Numbered from the stretch's first letter, positions 24,548 to 34,660 are shown. The stretch is DNA of 64,000 nt from a bacterium (GCA_021777375.1 JAJYDV010000004.1:1-64000), one strand, 5' to 3'. The notes: generated by a model not told the origin, from the sequence alone. Translations and numbers: made by a program.

Positions 24548-27500
24548 AAAGAACTACACTAATTAAACTAACGGTCTTTATATTTTTTTCCATGGTGGGT
24601 TATATGTATACCCCGCACATGCGTCCGGCGTCGGCATCAGCATCAGCAATATGGTGCGCTATGCTTGCCCCTGCATATAATCCGAATGATTGTTTGGCCG
24701 GACAAGACTATAATACCTGCACGGTCGTAATACGTAGTGATGTAGCTTTAGGCTGTAGCTCACTGAGTAAAATGTCTAGTGATCAGTTAAAAAGGTCACT
24801 TATTAACAATCTTAATTATTTTTCATCATCTGGACAGCCTTTCCAACAATACAGCGCTGATTGGATAGATAATGCTCTTGGGCCTAATTGGCAAACTTAT
24901 ATTATGGCATCAGGTATAACATTACGGGTGGAATCTTATAGCTTTAATATAAATAGGGCTTATAACCCAGGTCCTCCACCGAGTATAGTTTCATATCCTG
25001 AAATAAAGACAACCACTGCTCTAGTTATATACTCTAATGGCGTTCCAATAGATAAAATAAAGTTAAATTGTGGGAATATGGTAGGAACGCATATGCCCAT
25101 ACCTCAACCTACTCAAAAGATAACCATATCGGGGGCTATATACTTTCATAATAATTCCAACAATTCCAACAAGTATCTAAGCTCTGTGAATGTAATATAT
25201 GAGTCTTGCAATACGGGCAGTACTTCAGTTAATACCAATGGGTCATTGGGCGATAATTTTAGTATTCCTTTAAAGCCAGGATCCGATTTCTGTGTATCAG
25301 TGCCCAGTACTTATACTGCTACTGACGGTACCGTTTATAGCAAACCCGTTATTACGCCGGGATATATTCTAGGCTCAACATCTCCACCGTCAGGTGCGAA
25401 GGGCGACTGTAATGGCTTTAATCAATGGTATAGGGGTCAAATTGCAGGTTCAGGCACCAATACTAGTGCCGGTTTTTGTAACTACGGTATAACTGATAAC
25501 GACTACAATATTGCATATCAAAGTGCAAATATAAATAAAAAATGTACTTCAAACTGTTGTTCAATACTCTCTACATGTCCAGTTATAGTTCAGCCATGCA
25601 CTTTACCCGCATCAGGGCAATATCCAGAACCAGAGACATTGCCTAATGCTCCTAACCCCGGAGGTGCTTCGGTGCCCTCATCATCTAGTTCTGAAGGTTC
25701 AGTGTTCGTGTTAGGTACACCTGGCGGCTTTCAAATAACAAGTGCTTATGATCAGTATCAACCAAATCCCACCACGATTACTTGGACGCCGTGGTCTTCA
25801 AATTCCAATACTTACTTCTCTAATCCATTTACCTTGAACTACTATAACTATATTGCACAATATCCTTACGACGACCATGCGACGACAATAAACTATACTC
25901 AGGAATATACAATGCAAGAATATATAGCAGATACTCCGATATATAATTACTACTGCTCTGGTGGCGGAACTCCGATGAGTTGTGCGTATACAGTACAAAC
26001 TCCATCTGGATGTACAGGTACGGCATGTACTAGTACTACCGAATACGGCACGTTGGAAGAATATACCACTTATGGCTATAGTCCCGTTGGCTCTACCTAC
26101 CAAGATCTTTCATTTGCAACTACGAGCGGGCCGGCATTTCCTGAATGGTGCCCTAGGAATTTTGAAGTTTTACCCCCAACCAATACTGATGTGAATGGAG
26201 TTTCGATTAGGGCTAATAAAAGTACTCCCGACCAACCAAACTCAGTCACTATAAATACCCAAACTACGGTGTATTTTGATGCAACTGCAGCGTGGTGGAT
26301 TCAGAATGCGGTCAGGCATCCATTTAGCGTTAACCCTATAAACTACACCGGCAACTACTATATTGAACCTGCAAGTGGCGGCTATCAGGTACCGTTTAAT
26401 AGCCCGGACAACCAGACGTTTAATATTGTTGGTACGACAAGCCCCGGCAACGTAACTTACCCATATAATCCGAGTTTTCCAGTTAGCGCACCTCCGTTAC
26501 AGGTTGGTGATCAGATTTGCGCTCAGTTTAGTGATTCCCCTCAATCAGGCCAAACTGATGAGAACGGTAATATAACCTACATAAATTCTTATGGGCCAGT
26601 TAACTCAAGCCAGATTCCATCTAACAATACGTGCAGCAATCCGGTAGCCAATTATCCATATAGCAGAGCTTATGGTAATGATGTAATGACCGGCACCAAT
26701 TTCAGCGGCGCTCCTGTAGACCAATGTAATAGCACGGCTTCAATAATCGCGAGTATTTCTCCAGATAGCTTCGCTCAACCTCGCGGATCGGGTACTCAGT
26801 TTGCAGATCTTGCACTTGGGCAAATCCAAAATTATGCGAGTGCATTTCTAAGAAGCGCTACCGAAACCGCTATCAACGGGCTATCTTTAGCTAACACTAC
26901 CGGTGGGTATGGCGGTGAATATAGCACAGCTTGTCAACCAATATATAACTATTACTTAAATCGCAATCAAAACTTGACACCAGTACCCGTTAACGACGGC
27001 CAAACTTACGGAGTAACAGATAATTCTGGCGCTGTGAGTCTTAATTTTATCAATAATAGCGGTAACTATATAACATTAGTCTCTAACTCGGGCAATTCTG
27101 ACACTAAAATTACAGGCCAACACGTAATTTATATTAACGGTAACGTGTTTATTCCAAATAACATCACCTATCATACATCTAGTATTACCTACAATGCTTC
27201 GGACGGTACAGTCTCAAATGTTCCCAATCTATATGTTATAGCCAGCGGCAACATATATATCGGACCTAACGTTACTAATCTAGACGGTGTTTATGTTGCC
27301 CAATCAAGTTGCGACTGGTCTAACAGTAATCCTTGTACAGGTGGTACAATTAACACATGTTCAGACCCATCAGGTGTCGCCAGCGCTAGCCAAAGTAACG
27401 GATCAGATAATTTTCCGCCAGCAGATTTATTTGTAAACTGCACAAATCAACTTGTCATACGGGGTTCTTTAGTTGGGCATAATGTAAAGCTGGAGCGAAC

Positions 27501-27723
27501 ATATGCTTCGATGCGTAATAGTGTAGGCGGTGAAAACCCGCTTAGCGGACAACTTCATGATTGTTCAGCTGGCAACGGCCAAACATTTAGCCCGCCTGCA
27601 CAAAACACCGATTGTTCTGCCGAAGTATTTAATTTCGATCCGCTTAATTATCTTGGAAATCCAAATTTTAGCGCCAATGGTTATAATATCGATTCCATAA
27701 TTAGCTTACCGCCGGTACTATAG
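24544..27723 (+). CDS. Large exported, Cys- and Tyr-rich protein of the pilus locus
   Basis: 1059 residues. A signal peptide (basic start, hydrophobic helix about 8-24, A-S-A-S-A near 34) shows export. The rest is Asn/Ser/Thr/Tyr/Pro-rich with many cysteines (for example NKKCTSNCCSILSTC), suggesting a disulfide-bonded extracellular protein. Near residues 860-930 strands such as GQHVIYINGNVFIPNNI and YVIASGNIYIGPNV look like a right-handed beta-helix. It occupies the place of a PilY1- or adhesin-like component, but I see no PilY1 signature. Probably the host-contact protein or tip adhesin of the pilus; this is inference from position. Confidence 0.65.
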   Translation: MKRTTLIKLTVFIFFSMVGYMYTPHMRPASASASAIWCAMLAPAYNPNDCLAGQDYNTCTVVIRSDVALGCSSLSKMSSDQLKRSLINNLNYFSSSGQPFQQYSADWIDNALGPNWQTYIMASGITLRVESYSFNINRAYNPGPPPSIVSYPEIKTTTALVIYSNGVPIDKIKLNCGNMVGTHMPIPQPTQKITISGAIYFHNNSNNSNKYLSSVNVIYESCNTGSTSVNTNGSLGDNFSIPLKPGSDFCVSVPSTYTATDGTVYSKPVITPGYILGSTSPPSGAKGDCNGFNQWYRGQIAGSGTNTSAGFCNYGITDNDYNIAYQSANINKKCTSNCCSILSTCPVIVQPCTLPASGQYPEPETLPNAPNPGGASVPSSSSSEGSVFVLGTPGGFQITSAYDQYQPNPTTITWTPWSSNSNTYFSNPFTLNYYNYIAQYPYDDHATTINYTQEYTMQEYIADTPIYNYYCSGGGTPMSCAYTVQTPSGCTGTACTSTTEYGTLEEYTTYGYSPVGSTYQDLSFATTSGPAFPEWCPRNFEVLPPTNTDVNGVSIRANKSTPDQPNSVTINTQTTVYFDATAAWWIQNAVRHPFSVNPINYTGNYYIEPASGGYQVPFNSPDNQTFNIVGTTSPGNVTYPYNPSFPVSAPPLQVGDQICAQFSDSPQSGQTDENGNITYINSYGPVNSSQIPSNNTCSNPVANYPYSRAYGNDVMTGTNFSGAPVDQCNSTASIIASISPDSFAQPRGSGTQFADLALGQIQNYASAFLRSATETAINGLSLANTTGGYGGEYSTACQPIYNYYLNRNQNLTPVPVNDGQTYGVTDNSGAVSLNFINNSGNYITLVSNSGNSDTKITGQHVIYINGNVFIPNNITYHTSSITYNASDGTVSNVPNLYVIASGNIYIGPNVTNLDGVYVAQSSCDWSNSNPCTGGTINTCSDPSGVASASQSNGSDNFPPADLFVNCTNQLVIRGSLVGHNVKLERTYASMRNSVGGENPLSGQLHDCSAGNGQTFSPPAQNTDCSAEVFNFDPLNYLGNPNFSANGYNIDSIISLPPVL

Positions 27724-27794
27724 AGAAAAGATATCATATATATGAACAGGTGGGTGTCAATAAACATGATTCAACTAACAGATAAAAGCCTAAG

Positions 27795-27821
27795 CGGAAC
27801 AGATGCCGCTTATGGTATAAT
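27795..27821 (+). promoter_or_regulatory. Hairpin and extended -10 upstream of pilM
   Basis: AAGCGG and CCGCTT (within 27792-27812) form a hairpin with loop AACAGATG. It abuts an extended -10, TGG-TATAAT (27813-27821), 9 nt before the pilM ATG. The gap of 107 nt after the large exported protein thus seems to hold a fresh promoter. Confidence 0.5.
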
Positions 27822-27830
27822 CGGCTTAAC

Positions 27831-28868
27831 ATGAGTATTTTAAACGGAAAAATAGGTGATTTTTTCGGCCTGGATATTGGTACTAGCGGAATTCGTCTGG
27901 TTAAAATAGCTCACCCGTCAAATGCTCTACAGGCATATGCTTATATGCCATTGGATATTAAAATCGCTATCAGCGATTCCAAGTCTGACCAACAAAAATT
28001 AGCTCAATCCGTAAAAACCTTAGTTGCAAAATCCGGAATAAGAACTAAAAATGTTGCTGTAGGACTTCCATCGCAAAGGGTATTTACGGCCGTTGTTGAC
28101 ATCGAGAGGCTAAATAACGATGAATTGTCAAAAACTATTCGTTTGCAGGCCGATTCATTAATCCCCACGCCAATTGCTGAGTCAAAAATTGATTGGGAGT
28201 TAATCGGCGACTCTCCTCAAGATAAAACCAAAGTCGAGGTGTTACTTTCGAGCGTGCCAAATAACTACGTGGAGAACCGTCTAGACATTCTTGAGAATGT
28301 AGGTTTAAACGTTATTGCTTTTGAACCAGATAGTTTGGCTTTGGTTCGGGCACTTATTGCACCGGATTCGTCTCAAGCTCAAATGGTGTTGGATATGGGC
28401 AATTTCTCCACCGATTTAGTAATTATCTTAAACGGTTCACCGAGGCTTATTCGCTCAATTCCTACGGGATATGATCAAATCATCAAAGCAGCAATACAAA
28501 ATCTAAACATTGACGATGCGCAAGCCAGGCAATTTGTAACTAAGTTTGGTCTGAATCCGCAAAAACTTGAGGGCCAAATTTTTCATGCGATATCTGGTGT
28601 CGTAGACTTGCTAATGAATGAAGTTGATAAATCAATAAAGTTTTTTAGTTCAAGATACCAGGTTGCTAAAATTGAGCGAATAATTGTTGCCGGGAATGCC
28701 AGTTCATTGCCAGATTTTCCAGTCTATCTTGCCAATAAGTTTAATCTTAACGTTGAAGTCGGGAATGCTTGGCGTAATGTTAACTATAATCAAGATCGAC
28801 AGAATGAATTACTAACGCTTTCGTCTCAATTTGCTGTGGCGGTTGGTCTAGCTGAGAGGCATGTATGA
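27831..28868 (+). CDS. pilM: Type IV pilus assembly protein PilM
   Basis: 345 residues. Actin-like ATPase fold: FFGLDIGTSGIRLVKI (phosphate 1), VAVGLPSQRVFT, AQMVLDMGNFSTDLVIIL (phosphate 2) and IIVAGNASSLPDFPVYLANKF (adenosine). PilM is a cytoplasmic ring component that binds the PilN N-terminus and links it to PilB. The GTG-like terminal overlap ATGTATGATA places pilN's start inside its stop. Confidence 0.93.
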   Translation: MSILNGKIGDFFGLDIGTSGIRLVKIAHPSNALQAYAYMPLDIKIAISDSKSDQQKLAQSVKTLVAKSGIRTKNVAVGLPSQRVFTAVVDIERLNNDELSKTIRLQADSLIPTPIAESKIDWELIGDSPQDKTKVEVLLSSVPNNYVENRLDILENVGLNVIAFEPDSLALVRALIAPDSSQAQMVLDMGNFSTDLVIILNGSPRLIRSIPTGYDQIIKAAIQNLNIDDAQARQFVTKFGLNPQKLEGQIFHAISGVVDLLMNEVDKSIKFFSSRYQVAKIERIIVAGNASSLPDFPVYLANKFNLNVEVGNAWRNVNYNQDRQNELLTLSSQFAVAVGLAERHV

Positions 28869-29545
28869 TACAGTTTAACCTACTGCCGGACATTAAACTT
28901 GAATACCTAAAGGCCGAAAGGAACCGCCGCATAGTAATCTCCGTGTCAGCATTAGTCACGATTGCTGCTGTATTGTTGGTGGCCGGGCTGTTTTCTTACA
29001 CTCAGGTTCAGAAGTCGCAGATCAACAAACTTAACTCTGATATTAAGCATCAAGGTTCAGTGCTTTCTAGTCAGGCCAATATTAATTCAATTCTTACTAT
29101 TCAGAACCAGATTCAAACTCTTACCAGCTTACATGAGCAAGAGCCAAACGTTACTAATCTTTCTACCTATCTGTATCAAATTATTCCTATAACAACCAGT
29201 TTAAGTAGTTTAGCAGTAGATTTTAATGCGGATACCATGATTATGTCCGGCAATGCGGACTCTCTAGTAACAATTAATCAGTTGGTAGATAGTCTCAAAT
29301 TTGCAACCTATTCGATAAAAGGAGTAGCTGGTTCTAAGCCAGCTTTCTCAAATGTTGTTCTTGCGGATTTTGGCCTTACGAATAACGTGGCTAGCTTTAC
29401 TATTAATTTAAGTTTTGATCCAACCCTGTTTAATAATACCGAAACAGTAACTCTAAACGTTCCAAGTAAAGTTACCACAAGGTCGCAAATTGACCAGCCA
29501 ATCACACTGTTTAATCAACCGTCAACCAGTGGGGTTAAGGGATAA
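28865..29545 (+). CDS. pilN: Type IV pilus assembly protein PilN
   Basis: 226 residues. It begins IQFNLLPDIK, the PilM-binding INLLP-type motif, followed by one membrane helix (about 23-45), a coiled coil and a ferredoxin-like periplasmic domain. It forms the inner-membrane alignment complex with PilM and PilO. Overlaps pilM by 4 nt. Confidence 0.9.
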   Translation: MIQFNLLPDIKLEYLKAERNRRIVISVSALVTIAAVLLVAGLFSYTQVQKSQINKLNSDIKHQGSVLSSQANINSILTIQNQIQTLTSLHEQEPNVTNLSTYLYQIIPITTSLSSLAVDFNADTMIMSGNADSLVTINQLVDSLKFATYSIKGVAGSKPAFSNVVLADFGLTNNVASFTINLSFDPTLFNNTETVTLNVPSKVTTRSQIDQPITLFNQPSTSGVKG

Positions 29546-29554
29546 GCAATAATT

Positions 29555-30238
29555 ATGAATACGAAAGCCAATGTATCATTAAAAAAGTTAGCACTATCTA
29601 AAGCTAATGCTCAAATCGTTGCGGTAACATCTATAGCGGCATTTATTACAGTCTTTTGTCTGGTTGGCTCTAACTATTTGATGGGATTAAAAAGCTATCA
29701 GGCGAAGATAATTTCCGCTGACCATACTGCAGACAATAACCTCATTGCAGACAATAAGGCCAAAAGGAACCTAGTTAGTGCCTATAAGAATTTTGTTGAC
29801 CAAAATCCAAACGTTTTGGGGTCCAATAATCAGCCTATCGCCACCAATTACGTATACAATAACGCGACAATTATTCTTGATGCTTTACCTAGCACATACG
29901 ACTTTCCGGCTCTTACATCATCACTACAAAAACTGCAAACGCTGGGAGGTTTTAGCTTTAGTTCAATTGGAGGCAGCGATGAATCGGCAACCATTTCAAG
30001 TGCGCCGTCTCCCAACCCATCTCCTATCCCAATGCCGTTTACCTTTACTATTAACCAAACGAGCTATCAGAACATACAGAACCTCTTTAGTATCATGCAA
30101 AAATCAATTCGTCCACTGCAAATTGACTCAATAACAATAAGTGGATCTGATACAAATATTACTCTTACCGTGGACGCTCATACTTACTTCCAGCCAAGTA
30201 AACAATTTAATATTACATCAGGGACTATTGCAAGATGA
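29555..30238 (+). CDS. pilO: Type IV pilus assembly protein PilO
   Basis: 227 residues. One membrane helix (about 22-45), a coiled coil with QAKIISADHTADNNLIAD, then a periplasmic domain with a Pro-rich loop (SSAPSPNPSPIPMP). The topology matches PilN, as expected for the PilN-PilO heterodimer. The sequence is poorly conserved, so the call relies on position after pilN. It ends in TGA overlapping the next ATG. Confidence 0.8.
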   Translation: MNTKANVSLKKLALSKANAQIVAVTSIAAFITVFCLVGSNYLMGLKSYQAKIISADHTADNNLIADNKAKRNLVSAYKNFVDQNPNVLGSNNQPIATNYVYNNATIILDALPSTYDFPALTSSLQKLQTLGGFSFSSIGGSDESATISSAPSPNPSPIPMPFTFTINQTSYQNIQNLFSIMQKSIRPLQIDSITISGSDTNITLTVDAHTYFQPSKQFNITSGTIAR

Positions 30239-30492
30239 AGTCAAGAGACGTCGGTATAATTGGAATCGCTATAATCCTAGCCATAATTTTTTCGGTAATT
30301 ATTAGTAAATTTGTTTTTGTTGCGCATTCATCTGGACAGAAAGTGGAGGTTGTTCCATTAATTTCATCAAACTTTTCGAAACCAGACAGTCGCTATTTTA
30401 ATGCAAATTCAATTGATTTAACGCAGTTTATAAGTATTGGTAATAATTCTAACTCCAATCCGTTTCAGCAGACCAGCTCAACAAATCCATAG
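30235..30492 (+). CDS. Small single-helix membrane protein between pilO and pilB
   Basis: 85 residues: a short basic start, one long hydrophobic helix (about 7-30) and a short Asn/Ser-rich extracellular tail. It sits where pilP is found in other bacteria, but the pilP lipoprotein motif and HEAT-like domain are absent. Coupled to pilO by ATGA overlap. The function is unknown; a reduced PilP-like or alignment-complex subunit is possible. Confidence 0.6.
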   Translation: MKSRDVGIIGIAIILAIIFSVIISKFVFVAHSSGQKVEVVPLISSNFSKPDSRYFNANSIDLTQFISIGNNSNSNPFQQTSSTNP

Positions 30493-30513
30493 TGCAGAGA
30501 AAATAGGCATACC

Positions 30514-32292
30514 ATGAGCATCCTGTCCTTAACCAGCGAACAGCAAGTAGAAGATCTGTTAGTCAGTAACGGAATAATAGATGCTCAACAACTGGAACAA
30601 TTAAACCAAGAAGCAAAGGCCCAAAAAACACCCATATTCGCCTACTTAGTTAAAAATGGCAATATTAGCGAGGAAGATCTAACTCGAATTACCGCCAAGG
30701 CAACCCATCTTCCTTATGTTAATTTATCTACAGCTCGAATCGATCCTGAGATTTTAAAATTGTTGCCTCAGGATATCGCCGAACGCTATATGGCAGTTCC
30801 GCTTGGCGAAATGCAGCACAAACTTGTCGTTGCCATGCTTGATGCTGGAAATGTCCAAGCCGTTGATTTTTTAAGCAATAAAGTCGCACGCCCACTTAAG
30901 GTATACGCAGCGAGCGAAAGTGGAATAAAACAAATTTTAAGACAGTATTCTACTCGCTTGGATACTTCTATTGGCAGCAAGCTTAATTTAGAAGAGTCTA
31001 CATCCGAGGTTTCAAAATCAACCACGGACATTAAAACGATTGTTCAGGACTCACCTATATCCAAAGCTCTAACTGCAGTATTAAATTTTGCTGCTCAAAA
31101 TCGAGCAAGTGACGTTCACGTCGAACCGACCGAAACTGACCTAAAGATTAGGGTGAGAATTGATGGAATCTTAAGAGAAATTATGCGCATGCCTAAAGCC
31201 AGTGAGCCGGCAATGGTCAGCCGTATAAAAATTCTAGCTAATCTAAAAATTGATGAGCATCGAATCCCGCAAGACGGTCAGTTCACAATCCGGGTAGATG
31301 AGAAGGTGATTGATTTAAGAATTGCCATTGCTCCGATTGTCTGGGGAGAGCAGGTGGTTATTAGGCTCTTAGACAAAACAGGTACGTCACTAAAGCTCGA
31401 AGACATGGGGTATTCTGGTCGCCCGCTTAGATTAATTAGGGAATCGATCAAACTAAGTACCGGCATGGTTTTAACTTCCGGTCCTACCGGATCGGGCAAG
31501 TCTACTTCGCTATATGCTTTAATCCAAGAAATTAAAGATGACTCAATCAATATTGTGACCCTGGAAGACCCGGTTGAATACAAGATGAGTGGAATAAATC
31601 AAATTCAAGTCAATCAAGAAGTTGGTTTAACTTTTGCATCTGGACTTCGCTCAATTTTGCGTCAGGACCCAGATGTTATTATGGTCGGTGAGATTAGAGA
31701 TGCTGAAACCGCTCAATTAGCAGTTCAATCGGCACTAACGGGTCATTTGGTTTTCTCTACATTGCACACAAATTCTGCCGCAGGCATTTTACCGCGTTTG
31801 CTGGATATGGGAGTTGAGCCATTCTTAATAGCCTCAACAGTTAAGACGGTCATTGGCCAACGTCTTGTCAGGCGTGTCAGTAATAACGCAGAGAGGTATC
31901 AGTCAACAGCTGCAGAAACACAGGCCATAAAAGAAGCAGTCGGATCACTATTGCCTCAAACCAGTGATAAAGTAAGTGCAGTTAGTGCCGATCTAGGGTT
32001 TAAAAACTTGCCCTTGGCAACACAAAACGCTTATACTTTGGTTAGGGGCAAAGATACTGTTGATACCCCAGGTGGCTACAAAGGGAGAATGGGCATATAT
32101 GAGGTCTTCTCAGTGACCGAGCAAATTCAGGAATTAATTATGAAACGTGCTACGACAGGAGACATAGAGAGAGTTGCGAAAGCTCAGGGTATGATTTCCA
32201 TGCGCCAAGACGGATTTTTAAAAGCGCTCGTTGGCGAAACTACCCTCCAAGAGGTAAACCGAGTGGCTGCAGCTGAACTGGGCGGAGACTAA
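30514..32292 (+). CDS. pilB: Type IV pilus extension ATPase PilB
   Basis: 592 residues. N-terminal GspE/MshE-type domain, then the hexameric ATPase: SDVHVEPTETDLKIRVRIDG, Walker A GPTGSGKSTS, Asp box NIVTLEDPVEY, Walker B DPDVIMVGEIRDAETA and the His box TGHLVFSTLHTNSA. The zinc-binding tetracysteine region usual in PilB/GspE lies after RLVRRV and before YKGRMGIYEVF; here that stretch has no cysteine. It drives pilin polymerisation. Part of the pilM-to-pilC operon. Confidence 0.95.
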   Translation: MSILSLTSEQQVEDLLVSNGIIDAQQLEQLNQEAKAQKTPIFAYLVKNGNISEEDLTRITAKATHLPYVNLSTARIDPEILKLLPQDIAERYMAVPLGEMQHKLVVAMLDAGNVQAVDFLSNKVARPLKVYAASESGIKQILRQYSTRLDTSIGSKLNLEESTSEVSKSTTDIKTIVQDSPISKALTAVLNFAAQNRASDVHVEPTETDLKIRVRIDGILREIMRMPKASEPAMVSRIKILANLKIDEHRIPQDGQFTIRVDEKVIDLRIAIAPIVWGEQVVIRLLDKTGTSLKLEDMGYSGRPLRLIRESIKLSTGMVLTSGPTGSGKSTSLYALIQEIKDDSINIVTLEDPVEYKMSGINQIQVNQEVGLTFASGLRSILRQDPDVIMVGEIRDAETAQLAVQSALTGHLVFSTLHTNSAAGILPRLLDMGVEPFLIASTVKTVIGQRLVRRVSNNAERYQSTAAETQAIKEAVGSLLPQTSDKVSAVSADLGFKNLPLATQNAYTLVRGKDTVDTPGGYKGRMGIYEVFSVTEQIQELIMKRATTGDIERVAKAQGMISMRQDGFLKALVGETTLQEVNRVAAAELGGD

Positions 32293-32316
32293 CAACTAAA
32301 GGTGGAAGATTAAACA

Positions 32317-33387
32317 ATGACACAAGGTTTACCAAGAATCGAAGTACTCTTAGAAGAGGTAATTAAGAAAAAAGCCTCTGATCTCCATGTTCAAGTCGGG
32401 CTTCCGCCAATGCTTCGAGTCGACGGATCTTTAATTGCAGTACAAGGAGCGGATGTTCTAACCGAAGAAGGAGTGGAAGCTTTAGTATTTGCTATTTTAG
32501 ATGAAGATCAAAAGCAAATACTACTAAAGGATAAAGAGTTTGATTTTAGTTTTGCTTTTGGCGATCTTGGTAGATTCAGAGTCAATGCTTTTCATGAAAG
32601 GGGTAACTTAGCAGCAGCTATGCGCTTAATACCAAATGAGATACTGAGTGTTGAACAGTTGGGCTTGCCTTCTGTAGTAAATAAGTTTTCAGATTTTCCG
32701 AGGGGGCTTGTGTTAGTAACCGGACCCACTGGGTCAGGAAAGTCGACAACTCTAGCAGCCATGATCCATAAGATTAATAATGAAAAGCCTCTACACATTG
32801 TGACAATTGAAGACCCTATTGAGTATACTCATAAATCAATTAAGTCAGTGGTTGTGCAACGCGAAGTTCACTATGACACCTATAGTTTTAATGCCGCTTT
32901 ACGCTCAGTGCTAAGGGAAGACCCAGATGTTGTTTTAGTTGGGGAAATGCGAGATCTAGAAACAATCGCCAGCGCTATTACAATTGCCGAAACTGGGCAT
33001 TTAGTGCTAGCAACCCTGCATACAAATAGCGCCGCTCAATCTATCGATAGAATGATTGACGTTTTTCCTCCCCACCAACAACCCCAAATCCGTTCTCAAC
33101 TGTCCAACATATTAATGACCATAGTCTCGCAACGCCTGATTCCAAAGATCGGTGGCGGGCGAATTGCAGCAGCTGAGATACTGGTCGCAACACCTGCTGT
33201 TCGTAACATCATTCGAGAAGGCAAGAGTCATCAGTTAGATGCAGTAATTCAGACCGGGGCCGAGTTTGGTATGCAATCAATGGACAAAACACTTGTCGGT
33301 TTGATTCACCAGGGCACTATTAGTTATGACGAAGCACGTAATTTCGCAGTCGATATTGACGAGCTGGATCGATTAATGCGAGGCTAA
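32317..33387 (+). CDS. pilT: Pilus retraction ATPase PilT
   Basis: 356 residues. KKASDLHVQVGLPPMLRVDG, Walker A GPTGSGKSTT, EDPIEYTH, Walker B DPDVVLVGEMRDLETI and the PilT signature AETGHLVLATLHTNSAAQSIDRMIDVFPPHQQ (in outline) distinguish it from PilB. It depolymerises pili and powers twitching and DNA uptake. A GGTGGAAGA ribosome site precedes the ATG. Confidence 0.96.
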   Translation: MTQGLPRIEVLLEEVIKKKASDLHVQVGLPPMLRVDGSLIAVQGADVLTEEGVEALVFAILDEDQKQILLKDKEFDFSFAFGDLGRFRVNAFHERGNLAAAMRLIPNEILSVEQLGLPSVVNKFSDFPRGLVLVTGPTGSGKSTTLAAMIHKINNEKPLHIVTIEDPIEYTHKSIKSVVVQREVHYDTYSFNAALRSVLREDPDVVLVGEMRDLETIASAITIAETGHLVLATLHTNSAAQSIDRMIDVFPPHQQPQIRSQLSNILMTIVSQRLIPKIGGGRIAAAEILVATPAVRNIIREGKSHQLDAVIQTGAEFGMQSMDKTLVGLIHQGTISYDEARNFAVDIDELDRLMRG

Positions 33388-33397
33388 GGCATATAAA

Positions 33398-34615
33398 ATG
33401 CTTACATATACATATGAGGCTCGAAATACCGTAACTGGCCAACGTGTAAAGGCTGAGGTGCAGGCAGATAATGAGCAAACCGCTGCTAAGTTAATTAAGG
33501 AGCAGGGACTTACGCCCCTAAGCATTAAACTTAGTCGTCAAGCTTTTAGTGGATATTTTAAGAGGATTAGCACCAAAGATAAGGTAATGTTTAGTCGCCA
33601 ATTGGCTACTTTAATTAACGCTGGTCTGCCATTAGTCCAAAGTTTGCGCAATGTTGGTCAGCAAACCACATCAAAACCGATGAGAGTTGTCATCAATAAC
33701 GTAATCTCAGATGTCGAATCAGGTAAAGCTTTTTCTCAGGCCTTATCTAAGCATCCTAAAGTATTCAATAGGGTGTTCGTAAGTCTGGTTGCGGCGGGTG
33801 AAACTTCCGGAACGCTTGATACGGGACTCGAAAGACTTGCCGATCAGCAGGAAAAAGACGCAGATGTTATTAGTAAAGTTCGAGGTGCAATGATTTATCC
33901 CGCTATTGTATTGCTCGTTATGATTGCGGTAGTTGGTTTTATGATAGTTAAAGTGTTGCCTCAAGTTCAAAGTATCTATGCCGGACTTCCCGGAGTTAGC
34001 TTGCCCCTACCGACCAGAGTAATGCTGGGAATATCCCACTTCATCACTAATTATTGGTGGATCGTAATAATTATTATCGTTTTTTTAATTGTCGCCTTTA
34101 CGCGCATTTCTCGCTCGATAGCGGGAAAAAAGATAGTGGACAAAGTTAAGATGCGTTCATGGCCGTTTGGCCCACTGTTTATGAAGATGTATATGGCTCG
34201 GTTTGCGCGTACCGGTACTACGTTAGTAGCGAGCGGCGTTCCCTTACTTCAAGTTTTAGAGATAACTGGTGATGCCGTTGACAATGTACATATTTCTAAA
34301 TCTCTTAAGTTAGCAGCTGATAAGGTCAAAGGAGGTAAGGCATTATCTGACTCTTTAGCGAATGATCCAAACTTCCTAGAGCTTATTCCTAATATGATTA
34401 AAATCGGTGAACAATCCGGCTCATTGGAAACAATGCTTGATAAAGCTGCCAGTTATTTTGAGAAAGAGGTGGATAACGAGATAAAAACTATCTCCACTAT
34501 TATTGAGCCGGTATTGATGGTTATAATGGGGGCTGTAGCCTTAACAATTGTCGCGGCTGTTTTGCTACCAATTTACGGTTTGGTTAATCAATCCGGCTTT
34601 ACTAACAATATCTAG
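33398..34615 (+). CDS. pilC: Type IV pilus inner-membrane platform protein PilC
   Basis: 405 residues. Two repeated GspF domains with three membrane helices. FSRQLATLINAGLPLVQSL and the second copy FARTGTTLVASGVPLLQVLEI are diagnostic, as is the C-terminal IIEPVLMVIMGAVALTIVAAVLLPIY (in outline). PilC couples the ATPases to pilin insertion. Last gene before a promoter for the pilin. Confidence 0.96.
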   Translation: MLTYTYEARNTVTGQRVKAEVQADNEQTAAKLIKEQGLTPLSIKLSRQAFSGYFKRISTKDKVMFSRQLATLINAGLPLVQSLRNVGQQTTSKPMRVVINNVISDVESGKAFSQALSKHPKVFNRVFVSLVAAGETSGTLDTGLERLADQQEKDADVISKVRGAMIYPAIVLLVMIAVVGFMIVKVLPQVQSIYAGLPGVSLPLPTRVMLGISHFITNYWWIVIIIIVFLIVAFTRISRSIAGKKIVDKVKMRSWPFGPLFMKMYMARFARTGTTLVASGVPLLQVLEITGDAVDNVHISKSLKLAADKVKGGKALSDSLANDPNFLELIPNMIKIGEQSGSLETMLDKAASYFEKEVDNEIKTISTIIEPVLMVIMGAVALTIVAAVLLPIYGLVNQSGFTNNI

Positions 34616-34631
34616 AAATTGTACTTAACTA

Positions 34632-34660
34632 TTGTTAAAATATTAACAAATCGATAATAT
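34632..34660 (+). promoter_or_regulatory. Promoter of the pilin gene with an overlapping inverted repeat
   Basis: TTGTTA (34632-34637), 17 nt, TAATAT (34655-34660). The -35 lies inside an inverted repeat TTGTTAA/TTAACAA (34632-34649, 4 nt loop), so a regulator could compete with polymerase. It gives a leader of about 35 nt with AGAGGGGG as ribosome site. Confidence 0.6.
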
